This document shows positions 1 through 10,733 of a DNA stretch of 26,671 bases, in pieces; positions within the stretch are counted from its first letter, which is position 1, and the number at the start of each line of letters is the position of its first letter. The stretch covers positions 1-26,671 of the forward strand of contig QANT01000911.1 of assembly GCA_003254885.1 (NCBI GenBank). The letters run 5' to 3'. The notes below the pieces were generated by a model. That model had not been told where the DNA came from. It worked only from the letters and a program-made list of their open reading frames with translations, and did not search any database. The position numbers were made by a program, and so were the translations under genes. Source of the DNA: Purshia tridentata. Lineage: Eukaryota > Streptophyta > Magnoliopsida > Rosales > Rosaceae.

Positions 1-470
1 AGCATGCTGTCGAAAAATACAAAAATGTACGACAGCGTATGACTGAATATAAGCAATATGTTTGGTAGAATACCTCCATTCAGTGGTTGCTTACCGAAAA
101 TAATGCCTACGTTTGACAATAAGATGTCGAATAATCACCAAAATTTCGACACACCAGTGTCGAAAAGTTTCTAAACAGGCGAAGTGTAGTGGGGTCACAC
201 CAGTGGCTGAGTTGGGTGGGGTGGGTGGCGCGATGGCTGAGTGAGGTCACGACGGCGTCTGGGTGGTGTGGGGTGGGGTGGGTGGTCCAGNGAAGGAGGA
301 AGAGAGCAAATTTTTTTTTTTTTACTGGAGGGGCAAAAAGGGCAATAAAAAAGAAAAAAAAAAAGGTGGTCAACTTAGCAGCAAAAGGTAGTCGGTATAG
401 CTTGGGCCTTATAGCATTCACTATAGGACTTTCAGTTTTGGGCTAACTCCATCCATTTATCCTTTTTCCT
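1..470. other. Intergenic, inverted repeats and G-rich tract, possible transposon edge
   Basis: No gene is recognised here. Two short inverted repeats are visible: gctgtcg/cgacagc (7-13 with 31-37) and tttcgacac/gtgtcgaaa with a 4-base loop (144-165). The motif tgtcgaa recurs several times, which resembles the subterminal repeats of DNA transposons, but no matching end or target duplication can be assigned because the window starts here. A G-rich stretch (about 205-285), an unresolved base at 291 and A/T homopolymers (310-323, 347-364) follow. Open frames across this part are low-complexity and I do not regard them as genes. Confidence 0.4.
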
Positions 471-2000
471 ATAGTTAACTTCAATCCCGCCTCTTTTTCA
501 AAGTTATTTTCCATCATTAAGAGACTAGTAATAGTCGGAGAAAATATTCTTCAATAGAACAATCGTATCACGTGTCTTGTATAATATTTAATAATATACT
601 CACATGTAAACTTTATAGCCTAGGATGATTGTACCATACATGTGGCTAGATAGCCCAATTCAAAAACTTCTCTAATTGGAGTTTTCATTTTTGTACGCTA
701 GGTTTATTTTCTCAAAAAGAAAATGTTCCATAAACTGTAACAAACAACATAGTCTGTTGCCTAAAATAACATACGAACAAGTGAACAACAGTGGTTTACC
801 AGTGATTGAAAACTTGGGTTCAGAGACGCTTACAACCAGGCAATAAAAAATTCAATAAAAAATTAGAAGTTTTTTTTTTAAATTTGGTTCAAATTCCTCA
901 AAACAGTCAGGACGATAAGAAAAGAGGAAAAAGGATTTGGTGCAGATTTGCCTTTGGTCCAGACTGGCTTTGACACCGTACTTTTTTGTGATAACTTAAT
1001 TAACTAATTCTCCCTGACTACAATTTTTTTGGGTGGATTTTTAAATTGAAAGATGAAAATCAAAACTTCAACGATACTATATATTATTGAAAAAGTATAC
1101 AGCAAATTACTAAACCTTCGGAGTTTAATATTCTAACATGGATTACGACGTCGTTTCGATGAAAAGTATTTCAGTTTATTCATTCATTGAAGACGTGGTT
1201 GGCGTTGGTGACGAGATTAAACAGTACGGTCGCATGGGGTTTGACGGAATTAAAGCTAAAGAAAACAAAAGATAAGACAGAATATTAAAATATAACAAAA
1301 TAAAAATATAAAAAGGTGGAGAGGGTTTTTCACATGGGAATCGGGATGGTGGAATATACACGTGCCCAACAAAATAAGACAATAAAAAAATTAAAATCCA
1401 AAACGTGCTTTTACGACACGCATCAGGTCAGGCAAAACAAACGTGCCGCAATAATTAATGCCTTCCAATATATAATTCCTTCTAATATTTAATTCAACAA
1501 ATTGCATTTGTTTATTGATTATTGGGTGTGAGAATTTTGAAAACCCAGAAGCGGACGAATGCGGGTGACCCGATCAACGGCCAGGATTGAATCTCGTGAC
1601 GCCAACGCGTCCCTCCCTTTTCTTTGTTTTTTTTATTCTGTCCAATTCAGTGGTCTCTCTCTGTCTGTCTGCTATTAAGATTAATTAACCGCGGGACAGG
1701 GTTGAGTGGAAAAGAGAACTTCAGTTGGATCGCCGATTAGTTGGACAGTGACAGCCGATTTTTTGGGCTTTCACTGCTGCCGAGTGGCGGCTATTTCTTG
1801 GAACCTATCAGATGAATGTGATGATGATTACTGATCAGAATGGAGTTGGAGTTTTTTGTGCACCCCTTTGGTAAAATGAGGGTACTTTCGGATTTCAAAT
1901 TTGCCAATTTAAACAATTTAACCCAGCCTGCATCAATTTTATTTCAAAATTTCCCCTTCACCTCCTCCATTAGGGATCAATTTTTTTTTGTCCTCATGCG
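471..2000. other. AT-rich intergenic sequence
   Basis: No convincing coding sequence, RNA gene or complete element is seen. The stretch has short poly-A/T runs and a CT-rich patch near 1655-1670. Two CACGTG palindromes (569-574 and 1359-1364) are G-box cores, but they are over 3 kb from the nearest recognised start codon and may be chance. Short open frames here show no family signature. Confidence 0.5.
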
Positions 2001-2331
2001 ACTTCTACAACTTGAGAAAGTTTGTTGATCACTGTTGACCATATATAAATCAATGAAACAAAAATACTTCCTGTATGATCGTCGCATTTTCATATGGTGT
2101 TCAGTTTATTTGTTATAATATGAGTGGACGACTAGTTTATATTTTAGTATTAATAAATATACGTAATATAAATAACTTCTACAACTTGAGAAAGTTTGTT
2201 GATCACTGTGGACCAAAACTACTTCCTGTATGATCGTCGCATTTTCATATGGTGTTATCAGTTTATTTGTTATAATATGAGTGGATGACTAATTCATATT
2301 TTAGTATTAATAAATATACGTAATATAAATT
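2001..2331. repeat. Two-copy tandem duplication (~174 + ~157 bp)
   Basis: Both units begin acttctacaacttgagaaag and end in taaatatacgtaatataaat. Unit 1 is 2001-2174 and unit 2 is about 2175-2331. They are nearly identical apart from a few substitutions and about 17 bases present only in unit 1 (around 2040-2056). Direct abutment and high identity indicate a fairly recent local duplication. No coding capacity is evident. Confidence 0.9.
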
Positions 2332-2444
2332 AATAACACTTCGTGGTAATGTAATAATTCTACTTAAATTTACTCCAATAAAATACTGTCACGTTATTTA
2401 AAATACAAACTTTGAAGTAATACTATTAATTAACTTGCTTTTGT

Positions 2445-2872
2445 TTTAAAAGACTTTTATGGAATTTAAAAGTCATATGGTATTCAATTAAGACTTTTAA
2501 AGACTTTTAAAAAGCAGATAAAAATCTATATGTATTCAATTAAGAATGTTAAGTAGTCTATAAAAGTCATATGGTATTCAATTAAGACTTTTAATGACTT
2601 TTAAAAAGTCCATAAAAATCTATGTGTATTCAAAAAGTCATAGACTTTTATAGACTTCATTTAATGATGGATTTCTAAAGACTTTAAAAGACTTTTATGT
2701 GTATTTCAAAGTCATTATAAGTCCGACCTATTCTCTACGGATTTATAAGGATTTCTATAGACTCTGTAAAACTCTGTAGAACTCTATGAAAATCTATAAA
2801 TTCTGCAAAAGTCTGCAATTTGAAAAAAATCTATAAAAGTCTTTATAAATCTATATACACTACATCCCCCTA
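2445..2872. mobile_element. Relic rich in short 'agacttttaaa' repeats, probable non-autonomous DNA element
   Basis: The stretch is built of many short direct and inverted copies of agacttttaaa, aaaagtcatatggtattcaa and ataaaaatctat. The phrase gtattcaattaag occurs three times. Repeats in both orientations at both sides are typical of subterminal regions of plant non-autonomous DNA transposons. The right edge looks like tacactacatccccctaaat. I could not identify clean terminal inverted repeats or a target duplication, so the superfamily is not assigned. No transposase coding is present. Confidence 0.55.
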
Positions 2873-2883
2873 AATATTCATTT

Positions 2884-2976
2884 TAAAATCAATTATTAAT
2901 AGAAGTAGTAACTCAAACCTTTATAAGTCACCAACAAAACTCACAAATTTTTAAAGTAAGATTTCTCTCAACACCA
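2884..2976. repeat. Dispersed repeat fragment, partner of 9571-9665
   Basis: This ~90-bp fragment aligns by eye with 9571-9665. Shared words include aaa-ctaatt/aaa-tcaatt, cttataag-c/tcac, ctcaca(a/t)ttttta and gatttctctcaa. Two diverged copies about 6.7 kb apart indicate a family of old transposon pieces; the sequence style suggests an LTR end. The assignment to an LTR is inference. Confidence 0.5.
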
Positions 2977-3050
2977 ACTCAGCAGCACCACGCTAGCCAC
3001 CCTACTCGTCGGCAGCGGCATCACTAGCATCCCCCATCGCTTGTGTCAAA

Positions 3051-3086
<36 letters not shown>

Positions 3087-3324
3087 ATTCCACAATCTAA
3101 AACTTACTCATATACTTTGCCTCCAACAAACATTGCAAGCGAACATTTAAGCTTGGGTGAAACCTTGCAATTAAATTTTTTAATTCTTATTATCTCATTA
3201 GTCCCAAAACCTATATAATATTGATATTGAATTCTTTAATTCTTGCGATTGAAATGTGTAAAAGTTTTGAGTAAAACCTTGGATTCTAATGAGCCGGTGA
3301 CAATGTCACCGATGAGTAGGGGTG
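2977..3324. other. Intergenic with CT microsatellite
   Basis: A pure (CT)n tract of about 30 bases lies at roughly 3054-3084. The rest is AT-rich with no recognised gene or element. The 8-bp target site of the following hAT MITE lies at its right end. Confidence 0.6.
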
Positions 3325-3332
3325 GGTGGAGT

Positions 3333-3920
3333 CAGTGGCGGATCCAGGATCTTTTACTTGGGGGGTCATGGTGGTGGTAGTGAGCAAGTGACCCGCGGCG
3401 GCAAAATGTGGTTGGGGAGGGGGGGAGGGGGGTTGTCCCGAGGATAAGGATTACTTGTTGGCAAGTTGAGTATTGGGAATTTTAGGTTTGGTTGGGAATC
3501 ACAACTTGGGTTTGGTCGAGTTTGGTTCTAGTTAGGCTATAAACTTAAAAAATAAAAAATAATAATAAAAAATAAAAGAAGTGTAAGTTGATAATAGTTA
3601 TGGCAACCAAGGTAAATAAAAGAATTCTTAAATGGTATCTGTTGGTTTTCTGAACGTGGAAGCAAGTTTCATAGCGCCAGTCACTTTAGGCGATTTAGCA
3701 TCTAGAGAAACACCCAACTCAGTCTACTGCTCCAGCGTTCCCACCTCCCAATTCCCACTCAAGCTTTTTATCAAACACCTGGTGGGCGACTGGGCAGCGA
3801 GGGGTCACTAGCCAGAAGTTAGGGGGGTCAACGGTGGTTGAGAAAGGTGGTTCCAGCCTTAAACCTCTAGCGTCCGGGGGGTCGCCCGATCCCCTACCTC
3901 CCAACGTGGGTCCGCCACTG
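3333..3920. mobile_element. Non-autonomous hAT-type MITE, 588 bp, with 8-bp TSD
   Basis: The element starts cagtggcggatcca and ends tgggtccgccactg. These are 14-bp terminal inverted repeats with one mismatch. It is flanked on both sides by ggtggagt (3325-3332 and 3921-3928), an exact 8-bp target duplication. The 8-bp duplication and cagtggcgga-type ends are characteristic of the hAT superfamily. No transposase coding is seen, so it would depend on an autonomous relative. The interior holds a G-rich run near 3410-3435. Intact ends and a perfect duplication suggest a fairly young insertion. Confidence 0.9.
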
Positions 3921-3928
3921 GGTGGAGT

Positions 3929-4450
3929 CGTTGATTCTGTTTTTCATCAATTTTATAGTTTTCTATTTATTGATAAAACAATAAAAAAGAAAAGAAATAC
4001 TTATAATTGAAGTTGATTATATTGCAATTTTTAAATAGATGATTCATGATTGTGCCACTCAGCAAGATGAGGTGACAAAAACCACCCCACCCAAGTTTTT
4101 TCTCCTAAAATGGTGAGGGTTGATAAAAAATCTAAACACTTCAGAATTTATTGTTACCTTACCTTACTAGGTGCATATTCTGTTAATGATTATATAAAAC
4201 ATAATGGAGCTGAAGTAAATATAATGAAGGTAGATTTTTTTAAATTGTAATTTCTTTTCTATTTTTTTTAGTGTTTTTATCAAGTTAAGTACTGGGAGAA
4301 GTTGTAATCGTGTGAAGTGAGAGAGTTTGGATGATTATATATACGTATACCACTTCTTTAATAAATCTGAGACTTATCAATAGAAATACAAATAGAAACG
4401 TAATTACTCAAAATGTGGTCTCGCAAATCTTCTTTCCTCCAGGTCAAACA
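3929..4450. other. AT-rich sequence distal to the MYC2-like gene
   Basis: No gene is seen. A TATA-like word (attatatatacg, about 4334-4345) is present but lies more than 500 bp from the MYC2-like start codon. It is not the obvious core promoter of that gene unless the leader is long. Confidence 0.45.
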
Positions 4451-4464
4451 GTTCCGATAAGTGC

Positions 4465-4470
4465 CACGTG
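4465..4470. promoter_or_regulatory. G-box (CACGTG) upstream of the MYC2-like gene
   Basis: The word ccacgtg sits about 409 bp before the MYC2-like start codon. CACGTG is the preferred binding site of MYC2-clade bHLH factors, and MYC2 genes are known to be part of feedback circuits. Self-binding here is inference from position and motif only. Confidence 0.5.
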
Positions 4471-4734
4471 TAATGCCAGCTGTACAACACGGCCAAGTTG
4501 TAGCTGAGCCTCATTCTGTACCTGAGTAGATAGATACACGATGGATTTTGGATAATAAGACCCTTCCGATTAAATCGGCGATTTCCATTTGCTTTCGCAG
4601 AACCTCCCCTACCCCCTCCCCTTTGCATGTTATTGACCTTTTTGTCCCTCTCTCCACTCTGAGTCTCTCCGTTCTGTTTTTACTGTCCACTTCCCCCAAC
4701 TAAACTTGAGCTTCAAATAAATCCCCAAACCCAA

Positions 4735-4878
4735 TCCAAACTCTCCTTCATACTCTCTCTCTCTCTCTCTACAGCCCATTATTCTATCACTCTCTTTCGC
4801 TCTCTCTCTCTATCTATCTCTTTCTCTCCACCACACACTAAAAGCAACCGGACCCGCCGGTAACACGGAGCGCATCGA
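4735..4878 (+). promoter_or_regulatory. CT-rich 5' leader / core-promoter Y-patch of the MYC2-like gene
   Basis: A strongly pyrimidine-rich stretch precedes the start codon, with a (CT)n run at about 4753-4770 and further tctctctc blocks at 4791-4830. Such tracts are common in plant core promoters and 5' untranslated leaders. The AT-rich word caaataaat (about 4712-4720) could serve as a weak TATA element. The transcription start itself cannot be placed from sequence. Confidence 0.5.
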
Positions 4879-6966
4879 ATGACGGACTATCGGATGCCGC
4901 CGACAATGAATCTCTGGACGGACGACAACGCGTCGCTGATGGAGGCCTTCATGAGCTCAGCGGATCTCACGTCCTTGTGGGCGGCGCCACCAGCTCACCC
5001 TGCTGCAGCTGCGGCCCAACCCACCACGACTCAGTCGAACCTCCAACCCCAATCCTCAGCGTCCACGTCAGAGTACCCAAAAGCCTCACTGACACAATCT
5101 CAGCCGTCCATCGCGCCCTTCAACCAGGAGACCCTCATGCAGCGCCTCCAGGCCTTGATCGAGGGCCCCAGAGAGAGCTGGACCTACGCCATCTTCTGGC
5201 AGGCCTCCTACGACTACCCCGGCGCCTCGCTTCTCGGCTGGGGCGAGGGGTTCTATAAAGACGAGAGGGACAAAGGCAAAGCCAAGGCCAAAACGACGAC
5301 GTCCGTGGCCGAGCAGGAGTACCGCAAAAAAGTGCTCCGAGACCTCAATTCTCTGATTTCCGGCTCCGACACTTCCGCCGACGACGCCGTCGTGGATCAG
5401 GAGGTCACTGACACTGAGTGGTTCTTCCTTGTTTCCATGACCCAGTCTTTTGTCAACGGCGACGGGCTTCCGGGTCAGGCCCTTTTTCTCTCCACCCCGG
5501 TTTGGGTTTCCGGGTCGGAGCGGCTCGCGAACTCTCCGTGCGAGCGGGCGAGGCAGGCCCAGGTGTTTGGGCTGCAGACCATGGTGTGTGTGCCGACGGC
5601 GAATGGGGTTGTCGAATTGGGGTCCACCGAGCTCATATACCAGAGTCCGGATCTGATGAATAAGGTGAGGGTGTTGTTCAATTTCAACAATTCGGAGATG
5701 AATTTGTGGCCGGTGGCCGGCGCCGGTGCCGATCAGGGCGAGAACGACCCCTCGTCGCTCTGGATCAACGAGGGTCCGTCGAGCACCACCGTCGAAGTCA
5801 AGGACTCAATGGGTCCCACTGCTTCGGCTCCCAGCACCAGTAACCAGCCGATTTCGAAGGCGGCAATTCAGTTCGACAACCCCAGTTCGAGTAGCTTATC
5901 GGAGAATCCGGGCGCGATTCATGTGCAGAGCAATCACCAACAAGCCCAGCAGCAAGCACAGACACAGACGCAGACGCAGAGCTTCTTCACCAGGGAGCTG
6001 AATTTCTCGGATTATGCCTACGACGGGAGTAGCGTCAAGAATGGGATGAAGCCCGAATCGGGCGAGATATTGAATTTCGGCGAGAGCAAGAGGTCTTACA
6101 ATTCCAATGGGAAGTTGTTTTCGGCTCAATCGCAGCAGACCCAAATCGCCGCCGCAGAGGATAGCAGCAAGAAGAAGAGATCGCCGACCTCGCGCAGTAG
6201 CAACGAAGAAGCAATAGTGTCGTTCAGTTCGGGAGTGATTTTGCCGTCGTCTAGTGGTGTTGTAAAATCGAGTGGCGGCCCGGCGGATTCGGACCACTCC
6301 GATCTCGAAGCCTCGGTTGTTCGCGAGGCTGATAGTAGCAGAGTGGTGGACCCCGAGAAACGTCCTCGAAAGCGAGGGAGGAAGCCGGCGAATGGAAGAG
6401 AAGAGCCACTGAACCATGTGGAAGCAGAGCGACAAAGAAGAGAGAAGCTAAACCAGAGGTTCTACGCACTCCGAGCCGTTGTCCCAAATGTGTCGAAAAT
6501 GGACAAAGCCTCCCTTCTCGGGGATGCCATTTCCTATATCAACGAGCTCAAGACGAAACTACAATCCGTGGAGTCCGATAAGGAGGACTTGCAGAAGCAA
6601 TTAGAGTCCTTGAACAAGGACGTCCACCCAAGTAAAGACCGAGAGTCGCGGTCTTCGGGCTCAGGCTCCGGTGACCAAGACCTGAAATTGGCCAATCACA
6701 ATGGAAGTAAATTGATAGAAATGGACATAGATGTGAAGATAATCGGATGGGACGCCATGATTCGCATTCAGTGTAGTAAGAAGAACCACCCCGCTGCCAG
6801 GCTAATGGCGGCGCTCAAGGAGCTTGACTTGGATGTACACCATGCTAGCGTTTCTGTAGTGAATGATTTAATGATTCAACAAGCCACAGTGAAGATGGGG
6901 AGCCGAATTTACACGCAGGACCAGCTGAGGTTAGCTCTATCATCCAAAGTAGGCGATACCCGATAA
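4879..6966 (+). CDS. MYC2: MYC2-like bHLH transcription factor (jasmonate signalling)
   Basis: This is an intact single-exon gene of 695 residues, the normal size and intron-less structure for MYC2-clade genes. The product is a nuclear DNA-binding regulator that activates or represses jasmonate-responsive genes through G-box sites. Visible parts: conserved N-terminal NLWTDDN (11-17); JAZ-interaction domain (about 84-160) with SYDYPG, whose Asp112 matches the Asp known to affect JAZ binding in Arabidopsis MYC2; acidic activation segment [15 protein letters not shown] (177-191), the region contacted by Mediator MED25; a glutamine-rich run (354-367); basic stretch [10 protein letters not shown] (494-503), a likely nuclear signal; bHLH (about 508-560) with the G-box-reading His513, Glu517 and Arg521; and a C-terminal ACT-like dimerisation domain (about 613-692). 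The start is chosen because MTDYR followed by NLWTDDN matches the family N-terminus. Paralogue-level assignment (MYC2 versus MYC3/MYC4) is less certain than the clade. Confidence 0.93.
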   Translation: MTDYRMPPTMNLWTDDNASLMEAFMSSADLTSLWAAPPAHPAAAAAQPTTTQSNLQPQSSASTSEYPKASLTQSQPSIAPFNQETLMQRLQALIEGPRESWTYAIFWQASYDYPGASLLGWGEGFYKDERDKGKAKAKTTTSVAEQEYRKKVLRDLNSLISGSDTSADDAVVDQEVTDTEWFFLVSMTQSFVNGDGLPGQALFLSTPVWVSGSERLANSPCERARQAQVFGLQTMVCVPTANGVVELGSTELIYQSPDLMNKVRVLFNFNNSEMNLWPVAGAGADQGENDPSSLWINEGPSSTTVEVKDSMGPTASAPSTSNQPISKAAIQFDNPSSSSLSENPGAIHVQSNHQQAQQQAQTQTQTQSFFTRELNFSDYAYDGSSVKNGMKPESGEILNFGESKRSYNSNGKLFSAQSQQTQIAAAEDSSKKKRSPTSRSSNEEAIVSFSSGVILPSSSGVVKSSGGPADSDHSDLEASVVREADSSRVVDPEKRPRKRGRKPANGREEPLNHVEAERQRREKLNQRFYALRAVVPNVSKMDKASLLGDAISYINELKTKLQSVESDKEDLQKQLESLNKDVHPSKDRESRSSGSGSGDQDLKLANHNGSKLIEMDIDVKIIGWDAMIRIQCSKKNHPAARLMAALKELDLDVHHASVSVVNDLMIQQATVKMGSRIYTQDQLRLALSSKVGDTR

Positions 6967-7830
6967 ACGCAAGCCCCAGATGGGTGATTATTATTTGGGA
7001 TTAGAGAGAGACCTGAATAAGAGAGATGTGTAGGAACAGAAAGTTTCTTTTGCTACCAATGGTTTAGGGCTTTGGGACATTTTATGGCTCCCGGAAAAAG
7101 CAGCGAGCAAGCTCTGTAATATACTGTTCTACGGTGCCTCTTTTCCTTGTACTCTGTTGTTTTCTTCTTGTTGTTTAAGTGTAGATTGAGTTTGAGGTTA
7201 TTCGAATTGAGGAGCTGAACTAGTTGAACAATTTTCTTAGGATGAAACTACATGGCTCCCTCCAGTTTAGTGAAAATAGCTATATTTTTTGTGTGTCAAT
7301 TTTCTGTCTGTCTTCAATGTATATATATTTATGCTATAAATTTGAACCTGTTGGAAGTTCTGGTCAGTGGTTTACAATTATGTGTTTCAGAATGAAAGTT
7401 TGTAACCTGTTTTGTCCTCATGGATACTCTGACCAAGATTTTTGCTTTATAAAACTGAGGCTTGAAAGAAGTCCAATTTTCATTAGCTTTTGATTTTCCC
7501 TGTTAATGTTGGATTCCCCACTTGACAGAAGTTGCATACTGCACACACCATTTGAGTTGGACCCAAAAAAATAGAAGGATTGTGCACGTTTTTGCTCAAG
7601 TTTTGTTTGTTTCTGAGATCATTGGCATGCATTGGTTTTTGGCGAAGTTTTTTTACGTCAGAAGAGATCATCAAGGTTGGATTGTAGCCCAGACGGATTA
7701 GATGGGGATGTTATTGAATGGCTATAAATAATTGGGTGATTTTTGATGGGAAATGTTTTCTTTTGCCAAGGTTTGCTCTGTTTATCTAATAAATGCCTTG
7801 AGTCCAAAAGGTACTGTTTAGGTAGTTCCA
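6967..7830 (+). other. 3' untranslated region of the MYC2-like gene, then intergenic
   Basis: The stretch directly after the stop codon is T-rich and includes candidate poly-A signals (aataag near 7016, aatata near 7119), so the transcript plausibly ends between 7100 and 7350. Beyond that no gene is recognised. Short open frames show no family signature. Confidence 0.45.
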
Positions 7831-7833
7831 CTC

Positions 7834-9165
7834 AGGGGTAAGCCTTTGAGTCTATTCTTGGTGCTGAAAATGCACCGACACTTATAGACGTAAAAGGAAC
7901 TACCTTTCATTGGCTTGTTTACCTTATTTAGTAATAAACTTTCTGTAAATGCAGCAGCATAAACATGTATTACTGGGAAAGTTGGAGTTGTGAAGATCAT
8001 AAACCAAAAGAAGTTGGGTTTTCTCACCTTTTCTTTTAGCTTGGCATACTGTGCAATAGTGTGTATCCAAATCTCATTTAGTCTGATTATTGCTTTCATT
8101 CAGTGAGGGTAAAAGGGTTTCAAAACAGTTCAAACATGGTATTACCCAAAAAACAAAAAGACATTTCACACTAGATACATGTATGTTTTCAGTTTTTCAG
8201 CTGAGCAATAGCAGTCTCTCAAATCAGACTTCAGAAGAGAGGGAAGAAGAAGAAGAAGAAGAAGAAGAAGAAGAGTTTGTGTAGGATAGACCTAGCTCCA
8301 ATGTAAATTGTTGTTGATCATTATGTGGTTGGGACTTGGGAGGAAGGGTACGTACTCCACCATAGATTGTGTTCATAGACAAAAGAATCTTTACAGTGGC
8401 TTTGTGATCAATCCAATTGCTGACATGCTGTATGGCCCACAGAGTAACTTTTTTTTTTTTGGTAAATCAAAATTCTAATGCCCACAAAGTAACTCTTGCT
8501 GCCTTGCATATTGGCTTCAATTATGTCAAAGAAGTATTCCCTAATTTAATGGAATCTGCTAACATACTTCTAATGATTTCCATCCTCTAATCCCTTGTGT
8601 TCTTCCCATAATAATCAAATAAAATTATATCCTTTTAAATGTAGACTTAGAGTAGAAATTGTTTATTGTTTAGATCACCATTTAAAGATTATTTTTCCAA
8701 AAAATCAATTAAATTAGAAAATATTTGATTATGTAACTTTTATTGAATAAACAAACAATGAGTCTAACTGTATCAAAATCGTATGTTTATTTAATAATAG
8801 TTATATAACTAAATGATTTATAATTTAGTTAATTTTTTTATAGAGATAATCATTATAGAGTGATCCAAAAAATATATAGTTACGATAATAAAACATAATT
8901 TTAATTTATTAGTGTAAAATTAACATATAAGGGAACCTATCTTTCTTTTAGCCTTCAAAAACCTCATTATCTTAATATAAAAGTAATATTAACCGGCTAC
9001 ATTTGGCTATGGAGTTTGAAGTGGACAGTTCCCCCATACATCAATTTTATTGTCTTCTTTAACCTTCACGCAGAAGGTGTCCAAAGCCTTTTTTGCTGAT
9101 GAAGAAAGGTGCCTTTTAGAAAACTGTATATACTAGGGTAATATTGTACTTGAGACTTTCTCACC
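7834..9165. repeat. Segmental duplication, copy A
   Basis: This segment matches 9663-10733 in order along its length. Shared landmarks include gtctattcttg, aaaatgcaccgacactta, gtaaatgcagcagcataa, gctgagcaata-cagtctctc, gttgttgatcattat, attgtgttcatagac, ttttattgtcttctttaacc and tatatactag. Copy A differs by a (GAA)n expansion (about 8237-8274), a 30-bp oligo-T insertion (8450-8479) and roughly 300 extra AT-rich bases (about 8580-8990). No conserved reading frame is shared by the two copies, so this looks non-coding or long decayed. A TATA-like word (tgtatatactag) near its right edge recurs in copy B. Confidence 0.85.
8450..8479 (-). mobile_element. 30-bp oligo-T insertion with 15-bp target duplication, likely truncated retroposon
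   Basis: An 11-base T run plus ggtaaatcaaaattctaatg is inserted between gcccacagagtaact (8435-8449) and gcccacaaagtaact (8480-8494), a 15-bp direct repeat with one mismatch. Copy B of the surrounding duplication has the uninterrupted site (ccacaaagtaactcttgctg, near 10388-10407). Read on the minus strand the insert ends in poly-A. A poly-A tail and long target duplication are hallmarks of LINE/SINE-type retroposition, here with extreme 5' truncation. The family is not identified. Confidence 0.65.
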
Positions 9166-9662
9166 TTCCATTTATGTTTAAATTTTGAATTAAAACTATA
9201 CATACAGTTGAAAGTCAACCTAAATAACAATTTGGATTTATAGTAAGACCCTAAGGGACATAAGGCTTTATGGTGGTTCCACTCACTGTAAGAATCTAGA
9301 CATTCATTCCAAAATTAATTGCACTTTCAATGTGAGATTTTTAACATGTGAAAAATTTATATTGAACATGTGGGAGCACGTGTGGCCCCAATGGTCACAC
9401 ATGTACAATTAAAAATTGGTGGAGAGACCTAAGACCTTATAAGCACATATGCTAAGTTCTTAACAAGTAGACAATTTGTATTGAGTGACCTGAGAGCACG
9501 TGTGGCTGTTGGATCTTACACACAAATAACCAAACTCTAATACACTGATATAGAATTTGAGCATTCAACACAAAACTAATTGATAATATAAGGAGTAATC
9601 ATAACTCTTATAAGCCACTAGTAAGACCCTCACATTTTTAATGTGGGATTTCTCTCAATACT
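9166..9662. repeat. Old dispersed repeat between the duplication copies
   Basis: This stretch separates the two duplicated copies. It has internal duplication: gagcacgtgtggc occurs at about 9375 and again at about 9495, each after a related attgaacatgtg/attgagtgacctg context. Its right part (9571-9665) is related to 2884-2976. The wording resembles LTR-derived fragments common in plant genomes, but no complete LTR pair, primer site or coding was found. Confidence 0.5.
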
Positions 9663-10733
9663 AAGGGTTGGCCTTTAAGTCTATTCTTGTTGCTAAAAAT
9701 GCACCGACACTTATGGATGGAAAAGGAACCACGCACCTTTCATTATATTGGATTGTTTACCTTATTTAGTAATAAGTTTTTTCTGTAAATGCAGCAGCAT
9801 AAGCATGCACGACTAAGAAAGTTGGATCGAGTTGTGAACATCACGAAACACCAAAAGGAAGTTGGGTTTTTTCACTTTCTCTTTTAGCTTGGAATACTTT
9901 GCAATTAATGGTGTGTATCCACATCTCTTTTAGTCCGATTAATGCTTTCATTCAGTGAGGTAAAAGGGTTGCAAAACAGTTCAAACTTGGTATATTTACC
10001 CAAAAAGACAGTTCAAACTTGGTGATCTTGAGTCTATCAGCTTCTTTTATATATAATAACCACATGCAAAAAGCAGGGTTGCTAGGGTAGTGCTCTGACA
10101 ACAAGTGGCCAAGCAACCTTTATTGGTACAGTACAGTAGTTACGTACATGTATGTTTTCAATTTTTCAGCTGAGCAATAACAGTCTCTCAATCAGAATTC
10201 TGAAGAAGAGTCTGTGTAGCAGAATAAACCTAGCTTCAATGTTAACTGTTGTTGATCATTATATTATTTATATATGTGGTTGGGAGGAGGAAGGCTACTC
10301 CACCACAGATTGTGTTCATAGACACAAGAATCTTTAAATTGGCTTTGAAAATCAGGTTCAATCCAATGGCTGACATGGTGTATGGACCACAAAGTAACTC
10401 TTGCTGACTTGCATGTATGGCTCAAATTATATGTCAAAGAAGTATTCTCTAATTTAATGTAATTTGCTATCATACTCCAAGTCTAAGACTCCCCTTATTT
10501 ATTTTTGAATTCATTTTCTTTGCCCAACTTGTGGTGTGGGTGTCTACATTAGGCTTAGTAGTTTGGAGTGGACCCTTCCTAGTTCCTCCATATGTCAATT
10601 TTATTGTCTTCTTTAACCTCTCTGCAGAAGGTGTCCGAAGCACTTTTTGCAAATGAAGAAACGCACCAAAGAGGTCCCGAAAGCTATATATACTAGCTAG
10701 GGTAATACTCTTTTACTTGACAAATTCTCGATC
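9663..10733. repeat. Segmental duplication, copy B
   Basis: This is the partner of 7834-9165. It lacks the oligo-T insertion and the GAA expansion of copy A. It carries its own extra piece of about 120 bases around 10010-10140, between the shared words ttcaaac-tggtat and acatgtatgttttca. The right edge holds gctatatatactagctaggg, a perfect-looking TATA word. Whether either copy is, or was, the promoter or first exon of a transcript cannot be told from sequence. Confidence 0.85.

Noticed and set aside
5896..6435. 179-codon minus-strand frame inside the MYC2-like gene
   Set aside because: It is a shadow of the GC-rich MYC2 coding strand, with Arg/Leu-rich composition and no family signature.
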